Assembly: GCA_021768985.1 (NCBI GenBank)
Contig: JAETTR010000013.1
Coordinates: 1-14,816 of the forward strand
Reading direction: 5' to 3'
Source: Bacillota bacterium
GTDB lineage: Bacteria; Bacillota; Clostridia; Christensenellales; Borkfalkiaceae
DNA length: 14,816 nucleotides
The notes under the pieces are model-generated. The model saw only the letters and a program-made list of their open reading frames with translations, was not told the origin of the DNA and made no database searches. Below, piece after piece: positions 12,107 through 14,816 of the stretch; position 1 is the stretch's first letter, and each line of letters begins with the position of its first letter. The position numbers were made by a program, and so were the translations under genes.

Positions 12107-12819
12107 TGCAGTTCCCCCGCGAGATAGGCGACGACGGAAGTAAACGCGATCGCAGCCGTTTCGGCGCGCAGAATACGCCTGCCGAGGGAAACGCCCACAA
12201 ATCCCGAAGTTTTGGCGGCTTGAAATTCCTCTTCGGTAAAGCCCCCTTCGCTCCCTACGACGAGCGCGTACGAGTCCGCGCTTGCGGGAATCCCCGTTTC
12301 GCTCTTTTCCAAAAACTCGCATGCGAAGAGTTTGCTCTCGCAGTCCTTTGCCGAGGCGAACGCTTCCTCCGCGGTATCGAAATAGACGACCGAGGGCGCG
12401 GACGCGCGCAGGCACTGCTTCGCCGCTTCCCGCGCGACCTTGTTCAGGCGTTCGAGTTTGTTTTCGTTCATGTACGCCGCGCAATAGCGGGAATGAAACA
12501 CGCCGATTTTGCGCACGCCGAGCTCGACCGCCTTCTGTACGACGAGCTCCGTTTTATCCCCTTTCAGCGCGCCGACGAGCAGATAGATCTCCTTTTTCGG
12601 TTCCTTGTCCGAAACCCGCTTGCCGATGACGCGCACCCGCACGGCGTTCTTTTCCACCCGCGCAATGATCGCGGGATATTCGAGCCCGCCGCCATCGAGC
12701 AAGGTGATTTCGTCTCCCTCGCTCAGACGCAGAACGTTCTTTGCGTGGTTGAATTCCTCGCCCGTCAGCAGGACCTCTTCGGATATACTTTCTACGAAAA
12801 AACGTTTCGGCGCAGACAT
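12103..12819 (-). CDS. rsmE: RsmE, 16S rRNA m3U1498 methyltransferase
   Basis: A SPOUT-class (knotted) methyltransferase that methylates N3 of U1498 in 16S rRNA within the 30S subunit. The N-terminal PUA-like part (about 1-70) includes the conserved FNHAKNVLRLSEGDEITLLDG. The catalytic half has KGDKTELVVQKAVELGV, REAAKQCLRAS, and the cofactor-knot motifs VVGSEGGFTEEE (about residues 187-198) and SLGRRILRAETA. It is 238 residues, normal for the family. Two adjacent ATGs occur at 12822 and 12819; AAAGGAG is only 2 nt from the first but 5 nt from the second, so 12819 is preferred. It lies 48 bp after prmA and overlaps mtaB by ATGA. Confidence 0.94.
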   Translation of the reverse strand: MSAPKRFFVESISEEVLLTGEEFNHAKNVLRLSEGDEITLLDGGGLEYPAIIARVEKNAVRVRVIGKRVSDKEPKKEIYLLVGALKGDKTELVVQKAVELGVRKIGVFHSRYCAAYMNENKLERLNKVAREAAKQCLRASAPSVVYFDTAEEAFASAKDCESKLFACEFLEKSETGIPASADSYALVVGSEGGFTEEEFQAAKTSGFVGVSLGRRILRAETAAIAFTSVVAYLAGELQ

Positions 12820-12844
12820 CATTTCTCCTTTTTTTATTCACACG

Positions 12845-12870
12845 ATTTGTTTTTAGCTGAAAAAACAAAT
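12845..12870. repeat. perfect AT-rich inverted repeat between prmA and rsmE
   Basis: ATTTGTTTTT (12845-12854) and AAAAACAAAT (12861-12870) form a perfect 10-bp stem with a 6-nt loop, directly after the prmA stop and before the rsmE ribosome binding site. It has little GC, so it is a weak partial terminator or processing site at most. Confidence 0.5.
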
Positions 12871-13812
12871 TTATCCGGCGAACGCCATGGCGTACCATTC
12901 GCCCTTGCGGCGGACGGCAAGCTCCGTAAGCCCCGCCGCACAATACGCCGCGCGCACCTTTTCCAGCCTGTCCGCGATAATGCCGCTTAAAATCAGCGTG
13001 CCGCCCTTCTTTAAATATTTGGGGATATCGGGCGCGAGCAACACGAGCACTTCCGCCGTAATGTTCGCAAGCACGACGTCTCCCGTAATTTCCGCCTCGT
13101 CCAACAGATTCGAATGCGCGACCTCGACGGTTCCGGTCACCCCGTTCTTCTCCGCGTTGTGCCGCGCGCTCTCCACGGCAATCGGGTCGAGATCGGTGAG
13201 ATAGCATTTTTTCGCACCGAGCTTCGCCGCAGCGATTCCGAGAATCCCGCTCCCGCAGCCCACGTCGATGCAAGTATCGCCCGCTTTGAGATACTCCTGT
13301 AAAAATTCCAGACACATGGAGGTCGTTTCGTGTTCTCCCGTACCGAACGCCATGTTCGAATCGAGCAGGACGACGGCTTCGCCCTCCTTCGCCCCGTACG
13401 CGATCCACTCGGGCACGACGACCACCCGCTCCCCGATATGAATGGGGCGGAAGTGCTTCTTCCACACGTCGATCCAGTCGTCGCCGTCGATCTCCCGCTT
13501 CGTTTCTTCGAGCGTGCCGAAGGGAATCCCCTCCGCAAGCTCTTTGCGCGCGCGGATCTTTTGCATGACGCGCGCGGCGGTCCGTTCGGCGGTATCCGGT
13601 TCGAGAAAGCATTTGACGAGGACGTCCCGCCGTTCGGGCGTGGCGAGCGATTCGTCGAGATAATCCCAGAACACGGAGGAATCCCGTTGCAAGGCGATAA
13701 TATCTGCGGCGTCGCATACGGCGACGCCGTGCGGCGTTTCCTCCCACATCGCGTCGGCGATCAGCTCGCTCGCCTCCGTCGTGGTATGTACGGTCAATTC
13801 GATATACTTCAT
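12871..13812 (-). CDS. prmA: PrmA, ribosomal protein L11 methyltransferase
   Basis: A class I SAM-dependent methyltransferase that trimethylates ribosomal protein L11; 313 residues, normal length. It starts MKYIELTVHTT, matching the family's usual N-terminus, and has the interdomain DDWIDVWKKHFRPIHIG, the D-x-N-MAFGTGEHETTSMCLEFL motif, the SAM-binding IDVGCGSGILGIAAAKLGA, the acidic LTDLDPIAVESARHN and the active-site LANITAEVLVLLAP. The ATG at 13812 was chosen for this homology, although no ribosome binding site precedes it: a perfect promoter ends 7 nt upstream, so the message is probably leaderless. An in-frame start at 13848 would lie inside the promoter and is rejected. dnaJ ends 82 bp upstream after its own terminator. 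Confidence 0.94.
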   Translation of the reverse strand: MKYIELTVHTTTEASELIADAMWEETPHGVAVCDAADIIALQRDSSVFWDYLDESLATPERRDVLVKCFLEPDTAERTAARVMQKIRARKELAEGIPFGTLEETKREIDGDDWIDVWKKHFRPIHIGERVVVVPEWIAYGAKEGEAVVLLDSNMAFGTGEHETTSMCLEFLQEYLKAGDTCIDVGCGSGILGIAAAKLGAKKCYLTDLDPIAVESARHNAEKNGVTGTVEVAHSNLLDEAEITGDVVLANITAEVLVLLAPDIPKYLKKGGTLILSGIIADRLEKVRAAYCAAGLTELAVRRKGEWYAMAFAG

Positions 13813-13819
13813 GCGTTCT

Positions 13820-13848
13820 ATTATAGTCGATTTTCGCCGATATGTCAA
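13820..13848 (-). promoter_or_regulatory. perfect-consensus sigma-A promoter for prmA
   Basis: On the - strand TTGACA (13848-13843), a 17-nt spacer and TATAAT (13825-13820) match the consensus at all 12 positions. The 7 nt to the prmA ATG place the expected start site at about 13812-13814, on or next to the A of the start codon. Confidence 0.9.
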
Positions 13849-13864
13849 GAACGGACAAAATAAA

Positions 13865-13886
13865 ATCGGGCGCGTTCGCGCCCGAT
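13865..13886 (-). terminator. intrinsic terminator of dnaJ
   Basis: ATCGGGCG (13865-13872) pairs with CGCCCGAT (13879-13886) around a 6-nt loop, followed on the - strand by TTTATTTTG. It lies 7 bp after the dnaJ stop and just before the prmA promoter, so the heat-shock part of the operon is at least partly cut off from prmA. Confidence 0.85.
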
Positions 13887-13893
13887 GAAAATT

Positions 13894-14816
13894 TTACTTT
13901 TTATACGCTTCCGTGCCGTAGAGCGCGGAAAGATTGTCGGAATACTTCTTCGCCTTGTCGAACTGCTTCATTTCGAGCGCGTCGCCCGCGTCCTGCAATT
14001 TCCGTTTCTGGTCGCGGCTCAGCTTGGTCGGAACCTCCACAAATACCCGCAGGTACAGATTGCCCGTGCCCTGCCGCGACTTGATTCCCTTGCCGCGCAC
14101 CATAAACGTGGTGCCGTTCTGCGTGCCTTCGGGAATGGTATACTCGAACGCGTTGTCGAGATCGGGCACCTTGACCGTACCGCCGAGCGCCGCCGTCTGA
14201 AAGGGAATCGGCAGATCCACGTACAGATCCATATTCCTGCGCTGAAAAATTTTATGCGGCTCCACCTGAAACACGACGACGAGATCGCCCGCCTCGCCCC
14301 CTTCCGCGCTCGCCTGACCGAACCCGCGCTTGCGCATGTACGAATTGGTATCCGCGCCCGCGGGAATGTTCAAGGTGACCTTGGTGTCGCGGCGAAGGAA
14401 TCCCTTGCCCTTGCAATCGGGGCATTTGTCGGTGATGATCTTCCCTCTGCCGCCGCAATCGGGGCAAGCGCCCACGCGCACCGTTCTGCCGAACATGGTG
14501 TCCTGCGTAAAGCGGATCTGACCCTTCCCGCCGCATTTTTTACAGGTGTTGAAGGCGGTGCCGTTCTTCGCGCCCGTTCCGTGACAGGCGGGGCAGGGCT
14601 CGTTGCGCGAATAGGAAATTTCCTTGTTGCAACCCTTTGCGGCGTCCATAAAGGAGAGCCGCATATTCAGCTGAATATCCTCGCCCGTGGTGTCGCGCTG
14701 AACGGAAGCCCCGCCGCCGAAGCCCTGAAAAATACTGTCGAAGATATCGCCGAAGCCGCCGAACCCGCCGAAGCCGCTCGCGCCTCCGCCCATGCCCCCC
14801 ATGCCGGGATGCTCCT
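13894..14816 (-). CDS. dnaJ: DnaJ chaperone, N-terminal J domain outside the window
   Basis: Hsp40 co-chaperone that delivers clients to DnaK and stimulates its ATPase. The window holds the Gly/Phe region (GMGGMGGGASGFGGFGGFG, then DIFDSIF), the zinc-binding domain with four C-x2-C-x-G-x-G repeats (CPACHGTG, CKKCGGKG, CPDCGGRG, CPDCKGKG), and the client-binding barrel domains (LNIPAGADTNSYMRKRGFGQA, DLYVDLPIPFQTAALGGTVKVPDL, GKGIKS). The frame stays open to the right edge (EHPG before the first visible Met), so the J domain with HPD lies further right; the internal ATG at 14802 is not the start. The stop is TAA at 13894. Being followed by prmA and rsmE is the usual Bacillota order, usually downstream of hrcA-grpE-dnaK. 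Confidence 0.95.
   Translation of the reverse strand, partial: EHPGMGGMGGGASGFGGFGGFGDIFDSIFQGFGGGASVQRDTTGEDIQLNMRLSFMDAAKGCNKEISYSRNEPCPACHGTGAKNGTAFNTCKKCGGKGQIRFTQDTMFGRTVRVGACPDCGGRGKIITDKCPDCKGKGFLRRDTKVTLNIPAGADTNSYMRKRGFGQASAEGGEAGDLVVVFQVEPHKIFQRRNMDLYVDLPIPFQTAALGGTVKVPDLDNAFEYTIPEGTQNGTTFMVRGKGIKSRQGTGNLYLRVFVEVPTKLSRDQKRKLQDAGDALEMKQFDKAKKYSDNLSALYGTEAYKK

Noticed and set aside
12107..12484. Long N-terminal extension of mtaB
   Set aside because: It lies wholly in rsmE in another frame, and the MKACVFTLGCKMNEVES start matches the family with an ATGA overlap.
12106..12990. Open reading frame of 294 codons on the + strand across rsmE
   Set aside because: It spans the rsmE coding region, the intergenic hairpin and the prmA end in antisense, with no family signature.

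Overview
The window looks like a chromosomal segment of a GC-rich, low-GC-lineage-type Gram-positive bacterium (Bacillota, class Clostridia, probably an uncultured gut-type organism). Evidence: AddA/AddB instead of RecBCD, the order dnaJ-prmA-rsmE-mtaB-HIT, a SpoIIQ-like sporulation peptidase, AGGAGG-type ribosome binding sites, and sigma-A type promoters. The exact family cannot be fixed from the sequence alone.

Left end (1-933): a visibly AT-richer island. It holds the tail of a possible + strand gene, a 65-codon unknown gene (-), and a divergent gene (+) for a tandem-HTH XRE regulator. The shared promoter region carries a palindrome that may be the operator. A strong bidirectional terminator closes the island. 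Next is a three-helix membrane protein of unknown function (-) with an odd leader: a well-placed start codon and mini-ORF in the same frame, broken by a TGA.

Middle (1773-8139): the addB-addA operon (-) for the double-strand-break repair helicase-nuclease. addB is intact and overlaps addA by ATGA. addA is interrupted at codon 335 by one in-frame TAG, which separates helicase motifs I/Ia from all later motifs and from the nuclease domain. Divergent from addB, from a good promoter, is an unknown lipoprotein gene (+) that ends in a bidirectional terminator.

Right half (9261-14816, all -): a SpoIIQ-like M23 peptidase preceded by a small secreted YwmB-like protein whose ribosome binding site lies in a terminator-like hairpin. 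Upstream is the conserved block dnaJ (cut by the window edge), prmA, rsmE, mtaB and hinT. rsmE-mtaB (ATGA overlap) and mtaB-hinT (3 bp apart) are tightly coupled. A terminator separates dnaJ from prmA, and prmA has a perfect-consensus promoter that places the transcript start at about its ATG, suggesting a leaderless message.

I see no CRISPR array, tRNA, rRNA, insertion sequence or recognisable defence island. The most notable features are the amber codon in addA, the probable leaderless prmA, the occluded ribosome binding site at the ywmB-like gene, and the in-frame TGA leader at 1586-1609. I do not see convincing evidence for a wholly new system.
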